Positions 46,967 to 54,669 of a DNA stretch of 64,000 nt are shown here, piece by piece (positions within the stretch are counted from its first letter, which is position 1; every line of letters begins with the position of its first letter). The notes under the pieces were generated by a model that worked only from the letters and a program-made list of their open reading frames with translations, made no database searches and was not told the DNA's origin. Source of the DNA: an uncultured Porphyromonadaceae bacterium (GTDB lineage: Bacteria; Bacteroidota; Bacteroidia; Bacteroidales; Muribaculaceae); NCBI GenBank assembly GCA_900550645.1, contig URTA01000007.1:14113-78112 (forward strand). Reading direction: 5' to 3'. A program made the translations under genes and the position numbers.

Positions 46967-47016
46967 TCGTATTTCGGTTATTATACATTATAACAGCGGC
47001 ATGCCGCCGTATGTTG

Positions 47017-48297
47017 TCACCAGCCGCCGCTTGCTCCGCCGCCACCTGATGAGCCGCCGCTGAAACCGCCACCGCTGCTGCTGTCTGATGACGACAAGCC
47101 GATTGCCGCTGCTGCGCCGACTGCTGCTGCCGCCGCCGATTCGAGTCTCGGTATCTTGTATTGCTCCTCCTTGGTGTGTCCGCAGAAACGGCACTTGTAG
47201 GTCTTGACACCGATGCCTTGTGAAATGTCGGTAGGCTTGACGCGCACCTCGTCTGACACCATTTCATACGCCACGGTCTTGCATGCCGGACACTCCGCAA
47301 ACTTGGTCTGCGGCGAGCGGTAGGCATACTTCTCTATGGCATGGCATGCAGGACACTCCCATACGTCGTAGTCAACAGTCTTGATCTGCTCCTCGAGGTC
47401 TTCCGCCGGCGTGAGGTAGGCGTTGTCGGCCTCTTCGGAGAGACGGTGCATCTTCTTGCCGCATTTCGGGCAGCGCAAAGTCTTGTTGCGGCTGCGGCGG
47501 TAGAATATGTAAGCCAACAAGAACAGCGGCAACGCCATGCCGCCGGAAAACAGAGCCGCGCCGCCGAGCATCGCCAGCGACCCGCGCCATGCCAATGCTT
47601 TCTCATAACGGTCCTTGCCGCGTGTCTTCACTGCCTTGTAGACAAATACGCACAGCCCCGCGAAGAAGACTATCAAAGCTAATTTCAACGCGAACCCCGT
47701 CAGGGTCTCTATATCCTCCTCGGTAATGCCCATCTGTCCGTCAGCGAGTTCCGACATAATCTCGTCACGCACTGCCGGGTCGGTCGCCACAGTACTTATA
47801 TGCGCTATTATAGCCTTGACACCGCCGTCAACATCCCCCTCTTTCATACGGGGAAACAGGTCACCGCGCAACAGTTCGCTGCAGAAGGCATCTGTAAACA
47901 CGCCCTCCATGCCGTAACCGGTCTCGATGCGGGCTTTCTTGCCGCCCATGTCGATGAGCAGCAACACTCCGTTGTCTTTGTCCTTCTTGCCGAGTCCCCA
48001 CCGCTTGAACAATTCTGGTGCAAACTCGTCCACGGTCTCGTCGCCTATCGACGGGAGTATGGCGACTGCTATTTCGGCTGTTGTCGCTTTGCGCACGCTG
48101 GCGAGCATCTGGTTGACTTCCGCCTTGGCTTCGGGCGACATATAGTTTCCCGGGTCTGCCACATACTGGCTGCGGTCGGCGATGTTGGGATTGGGAACAT
48201 CAGCAGGTGTGTACACCTGTTTGCCCCATGCCGCACCGCTGGCCAGCAGCACCACCGCAAGGAGCATAATCCTGAAAATCAATTTTATATCTTTCAT
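47017..48297 (-). CDS. TPM-domain membrane protein
   Basis: This 426-aa protein has a signal peptide, a TPM domain (about residues 45-180: AEVNQMLASVRKATTAEIAVAILPSIGDET, landmark shortened: TTAEIAVAILPS), a transmembrane region (about 205-275), and then zinc-ribbon-like CPKCGKK, CPACHAIE, CPACKTV and CRFCGHT pairs. It ends in a Gly/Ser tail with GGGGASGGW, typical of TPM proteins. TPM proteins occur in membrane-associated phosphatase or stress roles; the exact activity is not known for this architecture. The four CXXC pairs would sit in the cytoplasm. Confidence 0.85.
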   Translation of the reverse strand: MKDIKLIFRIMLLAVVLLASGAAWGKQVYTPADVPNPNIADRSQYVADPGNYMSPEAKAEVNQMLASVRKATTAEIAVAILPSIGDETVDEFAPELFKRWGLGKKDKDNGVLLLIDMGGKKARIETGYGMEGVFTDAFCSELLRGDLFPRMKEGDVDGGVKAIIAHISTVATDPAVRDEIMSELADGQMGITEEDIETLTGFALKLALIVFFAGLCVFVYKAVKTRGKDRYEKALAWRGSLAMLGGAALFSGGMALPLFLLAYIFYRRSRNKTLRCPKCGKKMHRLSEEADNAYLTPAEDLEEQIKTVDYDVWECPACHAIEKYAYRSPQTKFAECPACKTVAYEMVSDEVRVKPTDISQGIGVKTYKCRFCGHTKEEQYKIPRLESAAAAAVGAAAAIGLSSSDSSSGGGFSGGSSGGGGASGGW

Positions 48298-48318
48298 GTC
48301 AGTATAGGTTGTTCATCG

Positions 48319-49641
48319 TTATACAGCCGGCAGCGTGTCGCCGTTGAGCCGGCGGAAGAGGTCGAGCGCATACACGTCGGTCATTCCCGATATGTGGTCG
48401 AGCACACTCTGCAGGCGCACATACTTGTCGGGCGAGGTCACGTCATATTGCCGAGGCACTTTGGCGAGCATAAGGCGCGAGAAATTGCGCTGCGGATGCA
48501 GCACCGCCTCTATCAGCGTCTCCATCAGATATGTCATAATGCGGTTGCCCGCTATCTCCACGTCCACGACATACGGTGCGCGGTATATCTTTTCGTATGA
48601 CAGTGCCGAGCAACGTCGGTACGCCTCAGCCACTATCTGCGAGGCGTGGTCAACGAGCGAGCCTTGGAACTCGCCGCGCAGTATGGACTCCTCATTTTCC
48701 ACAAACACGCGAGCACAGTCCTCGACCATCACGCCGATGACCTTGGAGCGCAGGTAGCCTATCTGTTCGTTAGGGTCTTCGAGCCGCGCCATTGACTCGT
48801 ACAGGTGTCCGCGCTTCTCCTCGGGAAAATAGCCTGTCAGCAGCTCCTTGACCTCATCTGTAGAGAGGATTTTCAACTTGTGGGCATCTTCGATGTCCAT
48901 TATCTCGTAGCAGATGTCGTCAGCCGCCTCCACGATGTAGCAGAGCGGATGCCGTGCATAGCGGCCGTCGGCACGGCGCAGTATCCCGAGCTCCGCCGCT
49001 ACGCGCTCATATATAGGCTGCTCCGAGGCGAAAAAGCCGAACTTCCCCTTGTTGCCAGCGAGCAGCGAGTTGTACGGGTATTTTACTATCGATGCAAGAG
49101 CGGAATATGTCATCGCGAACCCACCCTCACGCCGGCCGCTGAACTGGTGCGTCAGTATGCGGAACGAATTGGCGTTGCCCTCGAAGTTAGTGAAATCAGC
49201 CCACTGCTGCTCCGTCAGCCCCTCGCGCAGGTCGCTGCCGCCGTTCTCGCTGAAATATGTGGAAATGGTCTTCTCCCCGGAATGTCCGAAGGGAGGGTTG
49301 CCAAGGTCATGGCTAAGGCACGCCGCAGCCACGATGTCGCCGATGTGCTGCAGCATATCCACCCACGGCTCGCCGTGGTGACGCTCGCGCAGCCGCAACG
49401 CAGCCTCGTTAGCCATCGACCGTCCCACTGATGACACTTCAAGACTGTGGGTCAACCGGTTATGCACAAAAATGCTCCCAGGGAGCGGGAACACCTGCGT
49501 CTTGTTTTGCAGCCGCCGGAACGGCGACGAAAATATCAGCCGGTCATAGTCCCGCTGGAAGTCGCTGCGCAGGTGGCGGTTTTCGTCATGGTATTCCTCC
49601 AGCCCGAGCCGCTTGTCGCTTATCAGGCGGCCCCAGTCCAT
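48319..49641 (-). CDS. dgt: Dgt, deoxyguanosinetriphosphate triphosphohydrolase
   Basis: From ATG 49641 this is a 440-aa HD-domain enzyme, starting MDWGRLISDKRLG as is usual for the family. Metal ligands lie in HNRLTHSLEVSSVGRS and CLSHDLGNPPFGHSGE. It cleaves dGTP to deoxyguanosine and tripolyphosphate and controls dNTP pools; related SAMHD1-like enzymes restrict phage. In-frame ATG codons at 49662 and 49698 lie at or before the predicted transcription start, so the shorter start is preferred. Confidence 0.92.
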   Translation of the reverse strand: MDWGRLISDKRLGLEEYHDENRHLRSDFQRDYDRLIFSSPFRRLQNKTQVFPLPGSIFVHNRLTHSLEVSSVGRSMANEAALRLRERHHGEPWVDMLQHIGDIVAAACLSHDLGNPPFGHSGEKTISTYFSENGGSDLREGLTEQQWADFTNFEGNANSFRILTHQFSGRREGGFAMTYSALASIVKYPYNSLLAGNKGKFGFFASEQPIYERVAAELGILRRADGRYARHPLCYIVEAADDICYEIMDIEDAHKLKILSTDEVKELLTGYFPEEKRGHLYESMARLEDPNEQIGYLRSKVIGVMVEDCARVFVENEESILRGEFQGSLVDHASQIVAEAYRRCSALSYEKIYRAPYVVDVEIAGNRIMTYLMETLIEAVLHPQRNFSRLMLAKVPRQYDVTSPDKYVRLQSVLDHISGMTDVYALDLFRRLNGDTLPAV

Positions 49642-49668
49642 TGTTCCGTTATCTGATTTCATCACACG

Positions 49669-49698
49669 CAAAAGTAATACTTTCTGCGCATATTTCAA
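49669..49698 (-). promoter_or_regulatory. Promoter of dgt
   Basis: On the minus strand TTG (49698-49696) precedes TACTTTTG (49676-49669) by 19 nt. Transcription would start near 49663, which rules out a start codon at 49698. Confidence 0.6.
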
Positions 49699-49753
49699 TC
49701 ACTTTCACATGCCTTTCTGCTCCACACTTTGCCATAAAGGGCAAAACTCACGC

Positions 49754-50098
49754 TTAGTCAGGCAATGAGAGTAACTCTGAGACTTCGTCCCTCAATTTTG
49801 GCAGGTGATTTATCACTATCCCCCACAATATGCTGGGGTTGAGCGAGTCGTATGCATGTATCACAAAATTTCGCGTATCAACGACCTTTCGCGCTGAGGT
49901 TATGTTGATGTCCGGGTTAATCTTCAAGACCTGATTCATAGCCTCCCCCATTATTTCGATGTTCCTCTCAATGCCACGCCTCAGCAGAGTGTCATTGCAA
50001 AAAACAGCATATTCTCGAGGTCGAGTCTGCAAGAATGAATCAATTTCAAGTATCGAAGACAATATATCCGAAAGATATTTGCGCAATTTCCTATCCAT
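49754..50098 (-). CDS. hepT: HepT, HEPN-domain toxin of a type VII toxin-antitoxin pair
   Basis: This 114-aa helical protein has the RX4HXY motif of HEPN ribonucleases at R76-H81-Y83 (RNFVIHAY). It fits HepT, a toxin that cleaves RNA, possibly tRNA, and is silenced when the MntA antitoxin adds AMP to its motif tyrosine, which is present here. It overlaps the antitoxin gene by 8 nt (49754-50098 against 50091-50396), with the antitoxin first, as usual for this pair. Confidence 0.9.
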   Translation of the reverse strand: MDRKLRKYLSDILSSILEIDSFLQTRPREYAVFCNDTLLRRGIERNIEIMGEAMNQVLKINPDINITSARKVVDTRNFVIHAYDSLNPSILWGIVINHLPKLRDEVSELLSLPD

Positions 50099-50396
50099 AT
50101 ATCAGATGCTTCGTTTCGTCAAGCTCGGCGCGGAAATACGGGTTTTTCACGGCTGTCTCATCAACAAGGTCTACCTCCCTGCCAAACAGCCGCTTAAGGG
50201 CATGGTAGAAGTCAATAAAATTGTCTGCATACGAATCATGGTCAACATCCGGATTGAAGTTCACCAATATATCCACATCGCTCTCGGCATTGAACCGCTT
50301 GGTAAGCACTGACCCGAAAGCATACAGCCTGCGCACCTTATAGCGTCGGCACAGATCTGATATTTTATGGAGGTTATCGTTTATCAGGTGCATCAT
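50091..50396 (-). CDS. mntA: MntA, minimal nucleotidyltransferase antitoxin
   Basis: This 101-aa protein has the minimal nucleotidyltransferase motif GSX10DXD: G28-S29 in YAFGSV, then D40-V-D42, and a third acidic position in REVDLVD. It would AMPylate HepT, neutralising it. The start could be either Met of the MM pair (50396 or 50393). It precedes hepT in the same transcript, promoter at 50415-50422. The pair lies between the two DUF1848 cassettes. Confidence 0.9.
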   Translation of the reverse strand: MMHLINDNLHKISDLCRRYKVRRLYAFGSVLTKRFNAESDVDILVNFNPDVDHDSYADNFIDFYHALKRLFGREVDLVDETAVKNPYFRAELDETKHLIYG

Positions 50397-50414
50397 TCCA
50401 TTGGTTTGTGGTTA

Positions 50415-50422
50415 CAAAGATA
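50415..50422 (-). promoter_or_regulatory. -7 element of the mntA-hepT operon
   Basis: On the minus strand TATCTTTG lies 19 nt before the mntA start. The leader would be very short (about 12 nt). Confidence 0.5.
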
Positions 50423-50489
50423 GTACTTTTTCGTCTAACGGCAACCTTTTCACACGCTGATGCCTGAATATTCCGGACTATGCAGACCG

Positions 50490-50521
50490 CCTCAGCAGTT
50501 GCAACGTTGCAACTGCTGAGG
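50490..50521 (+). terminator. 32-nt perfect palindrome followed by a T-run
   Basis: The arms 50490-50505 and 50506-50521 are exactly complementary, and CATTTTTG follows on the plus strand. It looks like a terminator, but no plus-strand gene precedes it: mntA is divergent. It could end an unseen short RNA or be a regulator binding site. Confidence 0.5.
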
Positions 50522-50583
50522 GCATTTTTGCCGCCTCCACGGCAGCAATGTTACAATTTTCACCCACCAGCAAGGATCAGTCG

Positions 50584-50591
50584 CTAACTTT
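50584..50591 (+). promoter_or_regulatory. -7 element of the 53-aa gene
   Basis: TAACTTTG lies 42 nt before the ATG at 50634. No -33 TTTG is seen at the usual spacing. Confidence 0.45.
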
Positions 50592-50633
50592 GCATCAGAA
50601 AACGATAATAACAACACCAAAAACACAAACGAC

Positions 50634-50795
50634 ATGGAATTTTACGACGAATACTACGATGAGTATGACAATGACTTCGGAAGCAGTTACGGCCGTTATG
50701 CCGGCAGCTACGCCCAAGACATCGAGGGGTATGACGACGAAACGATAGACGAAGCCTTCGACGGCGACCCCGAGGCATACTGGAACATCGACTGA
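50634..50795 (+). CDS. Small acidic protein (53 aa), unknown
   Basis: This 53-aa frame begins MEFYDEYYDEYDNDFGSSYG and is very rich in Asp, Glu and Tyr, with almost no basic residues. It has a Bacteroidetes -7 box upstream and a strong terminator downstream, so it looks like a short monocistronic gene that standard length cut-offs miss. No family is recognised. Such acidic Tyr-rich proteins can mimic DNA or bind basic partners, but nothing shows this here. Confidence 0.6.
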   Translation: MEFYDEYYDEYDNDFGSSYGRYAGSYAQDIEGYDDETIDEAFDGDPEAYWNID

Positions 50796-50877
50796 GACGT
50801 ACACACAGCCTGAACAGGCACGCTCATTCAACGCTGCGAAATGACGGCATGGCCGTCACCCCGCTGACTTACATAAC

Positions 50878-50938
50878 AGCCGGAGACCGGAACTCCATAT
50901 ATTCACCAAAACAACATTCTCCCGGTCTCCGGCTTTTT
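50878..50938 (+). terminator. Terminator after the 53-aa gene
   Basis: A perfect 13-bp stem (50878-50890 with 50922-50934) encloses a 31-nt loop and is followed by TTTT. It lies 82 nt past the 53-aa stop and also 8 nt beyond the stop of the convergent surface-protein gene. Confidence 0.75.
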
Positions 50939-50945
50939 CATGCTT

Positions 50946-53210
50946 TTACAGTGCGACTTTGCGCGTGCGGCCGTCGGCTGTGCGGATGATGTAAACGCCG
51001 TGCGCAAGGCTCGACAGGTCAACGTCCGCACCCTTGCCAACAAGCACGCCGGTAACGGTATACACCTCAACCGCTGCGTCATCGCCGAATACATCATCGA
51101 CACCGGTGTTGATGTTGACTATCACATGGCAAACAGCCCTTACGCCAGAGCCGTCAACAGCTGTAGCTATAATATTGCACTCGCCGTAATGCACGCCGCG
51201 CACCACGCCGTTTTCGTCCACAGTCGCTATTGCAGTGTCCGTAGACTTCCAGTTCAGTTTCTTCAAGGAAGCGTTTTCCGGCAGGACAGTCACTTCGAGC
51301 ATCATGCCGCCGCCCTCCATGACCTGTACCTCCTCTTCGGCAAAATTGATAGCCTCAACCTTGACACTGACAGGCATATCATCGGTCATCTTGTAGAAAT
51401 TCTTCCATTCGTCAGCCGCTTTGTACGCTTCAAGCGCCCCTCCCGGCACATGGAGCGTGCATTTCCACACGTTAATGTCGTCAAACACGCCAGCCTCGCA
51501 AACCGGCGGCACTGAATTGCAGCTCGCAAGATACTCCACGTTTCCGCAGTCTGCAAACGCATCAGCACCGATGGACTGCACCGCCGTGCCGAGCTCGATG
51601 TGCTGCAATGAGGAGCAGCCGCTGAAAGCCCCTTCCCCGACCGAGGAGATATTGTCGCCCGTGAACACAGTCGTCAGGCTGCTGCAATTCTGGAACTCAT
51701 TCATCTGGATTTGCGACACCTTTTCGCCAAACATGAGGTCGGACAGCGTAGCATTGTTCTGAAATGCCGATGCCGTGCCAGTGTAACTGATATTGCCGCC
51801 GATGTACACATGCACCAACGGGCTGACGCTGAAATTGACCTTGCTGCCAAACGACAAGTCGGTATCGCGGTCTTGCACATAAAAAGCAAGCAATTTCAGG
51901 AGTACATCGCTGCCAGGCCAGCCTATGCCGGTTACATTCGCCCCGACTGAAATCTGCTCCACGTTGTTCCATTTGGACCCGAACATATCGTCCTCGACCT
52001 GCCCGGCATTGTCAAAATAGACAATATTGTAGTTCGCTGGCCTGTCCTGATTTCCGCCGAAAGCGAATGAATTGACATTGCGCACAGTCATCTCCACACC
52101 TTCATACGTGACAGTCGGACCGAGGTTTACCGTCTCGACATAGCGGTCTACATATATCACATCGCAAGTCCTGTCAGTCAGGTTGTCAGTAGGAAAATAC
52201 ACCACACCGTCCACCTCAAACATGTTGTGCAGGTTCTTGTAAACCCGCTTGCTCTTCATATCCCAGCTGTCGTTAGGCACATAGTTAACGAAGGAATATA
52301 TGGCATTTTGCATGTCGGGCTGTGTCTTGCCCTGCCACACGACGGCCGTTGCCAGCCATCTCGGTGTGACAGAACTTACGCCTTTGCCTATGACCATATA
52401 GTCCATCGTGGTGCGCTTGCAGAAATCGCCCAGTTTGGTCACGCTGCCAGGCACAACAAGCGAGGCCAGTCGTGAGCAGTAGTCAAAGCAACCGTCAGGC
52501 AACTCAGTCAGCGACTCGCTCAACTTCACGCTTGTCAAGTCCTTGCACGATGAAAAGCACCCTTCCCCAAGCGTCGTGACGCTGTCGGGCATCTTGACCG
52601 TCACCACATTGGACGACACAAAGGCGAAATCGCCGATTTTCTTCAAGCCGTCAAACATCTCAAAGCAATCCCGCATCTCCCCCTGGAACTTGCAGTCCGC
52701 CAGCGCATAGCTGGCAATTTCCTCGACACAATCCGGCATCAGATAACGCTCACTGGTTTCGTAAGCGTCAGGGCAACGGTACAGAACTTTCATGTCGCGG
52801 CTGAACAATATGCCGTCAACGCTCAGATACACGTCATTCGGCTCCACATTGATACGCTTCAGCCCGGTTGTGCAAAAAGCGTTCTCCTCGATTTCCGTCA
52901 CCGTGCCAGGGATGGTGACCGATTGCAGAAAGCCGTCACTGGTCGTGAACGATTCAGCACGCAGTTTCCGCACCACATATCTCACGCCATTGAACTGGAC
53001 TGCTTCCGGCAACACCAGGTCTTGCGGCAATTGCGTTTCGTTGACATGGTATATTTCCGCAGAACCGTTTGCCAGCTCATATTCCACGCCTTCGATAATC
53101 ACTCGCTCTCCCGCCGCGCCAGCGCAGGCAAACATCACTATGATTGCCGCCAGCAGCGGACGCATCACCGTAGGGTAATTCTCATAACGTAATAAACATC
53201 TCATATTCAA
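50946..53210 (-). CDS. BspA-type leucine-rich repeat surface protein with Ig-like domain and T9SS sorting tail
   Basis: This 754-aa protein has a signal segment (MRPLLAAIIVMFACAGAAG; the ATG at 53165 gives the standard form, the 53210 start adds 15 residues), then BspA-type LRR_5 repeats (about 90-270 and 480-600: SVTIPGTVTEIEENAF, SSLQHIELGTAVQSIGADAF), a Big_2-like Ig domain (about 630-700: ENASLKKLNWKSTDTAIATV) and a C-terminal region ending DLSSLAHGVYIIRTADGR, a T9SS type A tail. It should be exported by T9SS and act at the surface. Its promoter is at 53281-53288. Confidence 0.88.
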   Translation of the reverse strand: MNMRCLLRYENYPTVMRPLLAAIIVMFACAGAAGERVIIEGVEYELANGSAEIYHVNETQLPQDLVLPEAVQFNGVRYVVRKLRAESFTTSDGFLQSVTIPGTVTEIEENAFCTTGLKRINVEPNDVYLSVDGILFSRDMKVLYRCPDAYETSERYLMPDCVEEIASYALADCKFQGEMRDCFEMFDGLKKIGDFAFVSSNVVTVKMPDSVTTLGEGCFSSCKDLTSVKLSESLTELPDGCFDYCSRLASLVVPGSVTKLGDFCKRTTMDYMVIGKGVSSVTPRWLATAVVWQGKTQPDMQNAIYSFVNYVPNDSWDMKSKRVYKNLHNMFEVDGVVYFPTDNLTDRTCDVIYVDRYVETVNLGPTVTYEGVEMTVRNVNSFAFGGNQDRPANYNIVYFDNAGQVEDDMFGSKWNNVEQISVGANVTGIGWPGSDVLLKLLAFYVQDRDTDLSFGSKVNFSVSPLVHVYIGGNISYTGTASAFQNNATLSDLMFGEKVSQIQMNEFQNCSSLTTVFTGDNISSVGEGAFSGCSSLQHIELGTAVQSIGADAFADCGNVEYLASCNSVPPVCEAGVFDDINVWKCTLHVPGGALEAYKAADEWKNFYKMTDDMPVSVKVEAINFAEEEVQVMEGGGMMLEVTVLPENASLKKLNWKSTDTAIATVDENGVVRGVHYGECNIIATAVDGSGVRAVCHVIVNINTGVDDVFGDDAAVEVYTVTGVLVGKGADVDLSSLAHGVYIIRTADGRTRKVAL

Positions 53211-53280
53211 AGCAATTCAGGATTTAATCAACTGACAGCCTCAACAACTGCGCATCGGCCGTCTCAAAATATTGTTTCCG

Positions 53281-53288
53281 CAAAGTTA
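53281..53288 (-). promoter_or_regulatory. -7 element of the LRR surface-protein gene
   Basis: On the minus strand TAACTTTG lies 70 nt before the 53210 start. The stretch from here to the noncoding-RNA promoter at 53456 holds nothing else I can support. Confidence 0.5.
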
Positions 53289-53455
53289 AGAAACTTTTCT
53301 CATACCGCCAAAACCATACATCTGACGGGGTAACCATATTTAGCGCATCGCTGCGCAATCCTCAAAATGCCAGAGGAGCGACTCGCGTGGCGGTCTGTGT
53401 TGTTTTGGTGTGTTATCGTTAAATGCACGACCGCTGAAAATTTTCGGTGAAGTCG

Positions 53456-53486
53456 TTTGGAAAATCAAAAATAGTTGCTAACTTTG
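53456..53486 (+). promoter_or_regulatory. Promoter of the cassette B noncoding RNA
   Basis: TTTG (53456-53459) precedes TAACTTTG (53479-53486) by 19 nt, a full Bacteroidetes promoter. Transcription should start near 53492, just before the 5' arm of the RNA. Confidence 0.7.
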
Positions 53487-53491
53487 CATCG

Positions 53492-53807
53492 TCATAACCC
53501 GAGCTGAAAGCCCGTAGGGCTGGGGAGGGTTGACACGACATATTAGCAAAGGCGTAACTGTACGCTTTGGTTTTGACTTATCTGAATCTCGCAAATTCAA
53601 GAAGTATCTGTCAGGAGCAAAGCAACGGGAACGCCCTATGGGATGTAATCAGCGGATTCCCCGCTGCATGGCAGTATGTGCCGTGTATGGGAGAGTTCGT
53701 ACAGATACATCGGCGTGGGGCTTTCAGCGTTGCTCGTTTTGGCAGATAGGGCAATGCGAGAGCCCAGATAAGTGGAACGAGTGACAGGACTGGCTCCACG
53801 TTTTTGT
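53492..53807 (+). ncRNA. Cassette B: structured noncoding RNA, about 315 nt, unassigned
   Basis: The RNA starts at the promoter above and ends in a terminator. A perfect 11-bp long-range repeat closes it: GCTGAAAGCCC (53503-53513) with GGGCTTTCAGC (53718-53728). Inside are GTATCTGT/ACAGATAC (53604-53611 with 53701-53708), a hairpin CAGCGG-5-CCGCTG (53650-53666) and a GCGTA/TACGC hairpin extended by CAAA/TTTG (53547-53569). AGCCC-GTA-GGGCT (53509-53521) competes with the long helix. GCCCTAT/ATAGGGC (53633, 53746) could be a pseudoknot. The 84-codon frame across it is not protein-like. It is not RNase P, tmRNA, SRP or 6S RNA as far as I can see. Confidence 0.65.
53772..53807 (+). terminator. 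Terminator of the cassette B noncoding RNA
   Basis: GTGGA (53772-53776) pairs with TCCAC (53795-53799) and AGT with ACT inside, around a GACAGG loop, followed by GTTTTTGTTT. Read-through would supply the methyltransferase operon, which has no clear promoter of its own in the 55 nt that follow. Confidence 0.65.
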
Positions 53808-53861
53808 TTATATATACTTGTATTTGGCACAGCATGGGAGTCGGCTGCGGAGACAAACAGA

Positions 53862-54659
53862 ATGATACAGCAACTGCAATTGCCAGACTGGTTAGACAAC
53901 TGCATATTCGGTGATTTGAGCGCAAAATATTGCCGATCCAAATCTGATATGCAGGTTATCGATTGGGACAAAAATGACTTGCTCAATTATTTGGGCACAT
54001 ATTTCCCCCGCAGTTACGCGGAGGCTTACTGCATCTATTCCGATTATTTCCAAAACAACATAGACGTTTGGGGAAGCAGAGAGGAGCTGTCGGTATTTGA
54101 TTTCGGATGCGGCACTGGAGGCGAGATTGTCGGTCTGCTTATGGCCGTCAACGACAATTTGCCCAATGTGAAGGCTGTGTCAGTCCTTCCCTTTGACGGA
54201 AACCAAGATGCCCTTAAGCTGTTTGAAAAGGTCGCAAAGCAGCTGAAAGCACATATCTCGTTTGAATTAAGATACCGCGTATTGCCTTTTGTGGTGGAAG
54301 ATTTCTATGACCTTAGCGTCCTCGACGGAGTGCTTGGAAAATACGACATCATAATGTCGTTCAAAGCTATATGCGAGTTCGTTTCAAAAGAAAGATTTGA
54401 ACAGTGCAACGCATACGCTCATATCAGCAAGTGTCTGCTCCCTCGGTTGACCCCCGGCGGCATCATGTTGCTTGTCGATGTCACGACTTATTCAAGCGTG
54501 TCGCAGGAGTGGCTGCCAAGGATGATCGACAGCGGCCTGGCACAGTCGGACGCTGTTGTAGTAAGTCAAAACTCCGGCTATAACCAATCATTCTATGTCT
54601 CTCATTCTCATTGCAAAGAGGATAAGAGCAAAGTGGCATGGAGGATAATAACCAACTAA
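53862..54659 (+). CDS. Cassette B: free-standing methyltransferase-like protein
   Basis: From ATG 53862 this is a 265-aa protein with VFDFGCGTGGEIVGLL (about residues 78-93), a Rossmann-type SAM motif I, then IIMSFKAICEF near the motif IV position and LTPGGIMLLVDVTTY, a typical beta strand 5/6 region. It lacks a clear NPPY/DPPY catalytic motif of DNA methylases, so the acceptor is unknown. A GTG-start frame from 53772 would begin in the RNA terminator and is rejected. It parallels the N-terminal domain of the cassette A fusion. Confidence 0.82.
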   Translation: MIQQLQLPDWLDNCIFGDLSAKYCRSKSDMQVIDWDKNDLLNYLGTYFPRSYAEAYCIYSDYFQNNIDVWGSREELSVFDFGCGTGGEIVGLLMAVNDNLPNVKAVSVLPFDGNQDALKLFEKVAKQLKAHISFELRYRVLPFVVEDFYDLSVLDGVLGKYDIIMSFKAICEFVSKERFEQCNAYAHISKCLLPRLTPGGIMLLVDVTTYSSVSQEWLPRMIDSGLAQSDAVVVSQNSGYNQSFYVSHSHCKEDKSKVAWRIITN

Positions 54660-54669
54660 ATCAGAAAGC

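Noticed and set aside
36298..53419. 15-nt sequence TTGGTGTGTTATCGT shared by 36298-36312 and 53405-53419
   Set aside because: With about two billion position pairs in 64 kb, one or two 15-nt matches are expected by chance, and the flanks do not match.
53530..53784. 84-codon open frame across the cassette B RNA
   Set aside because: It starts at a TTG, has no recognisable protein character and runs through several strong stems and into the terminator. The noncoding-RNA reading explains the sequence better.
53492..53807. Retron or diversity-generating retroelement
   Set aside because: The closing inverted repeat resembles a retron RNA, but none of the downstream proteins shows reverse transcriptase motifs and there is no template/variable repeat pair.
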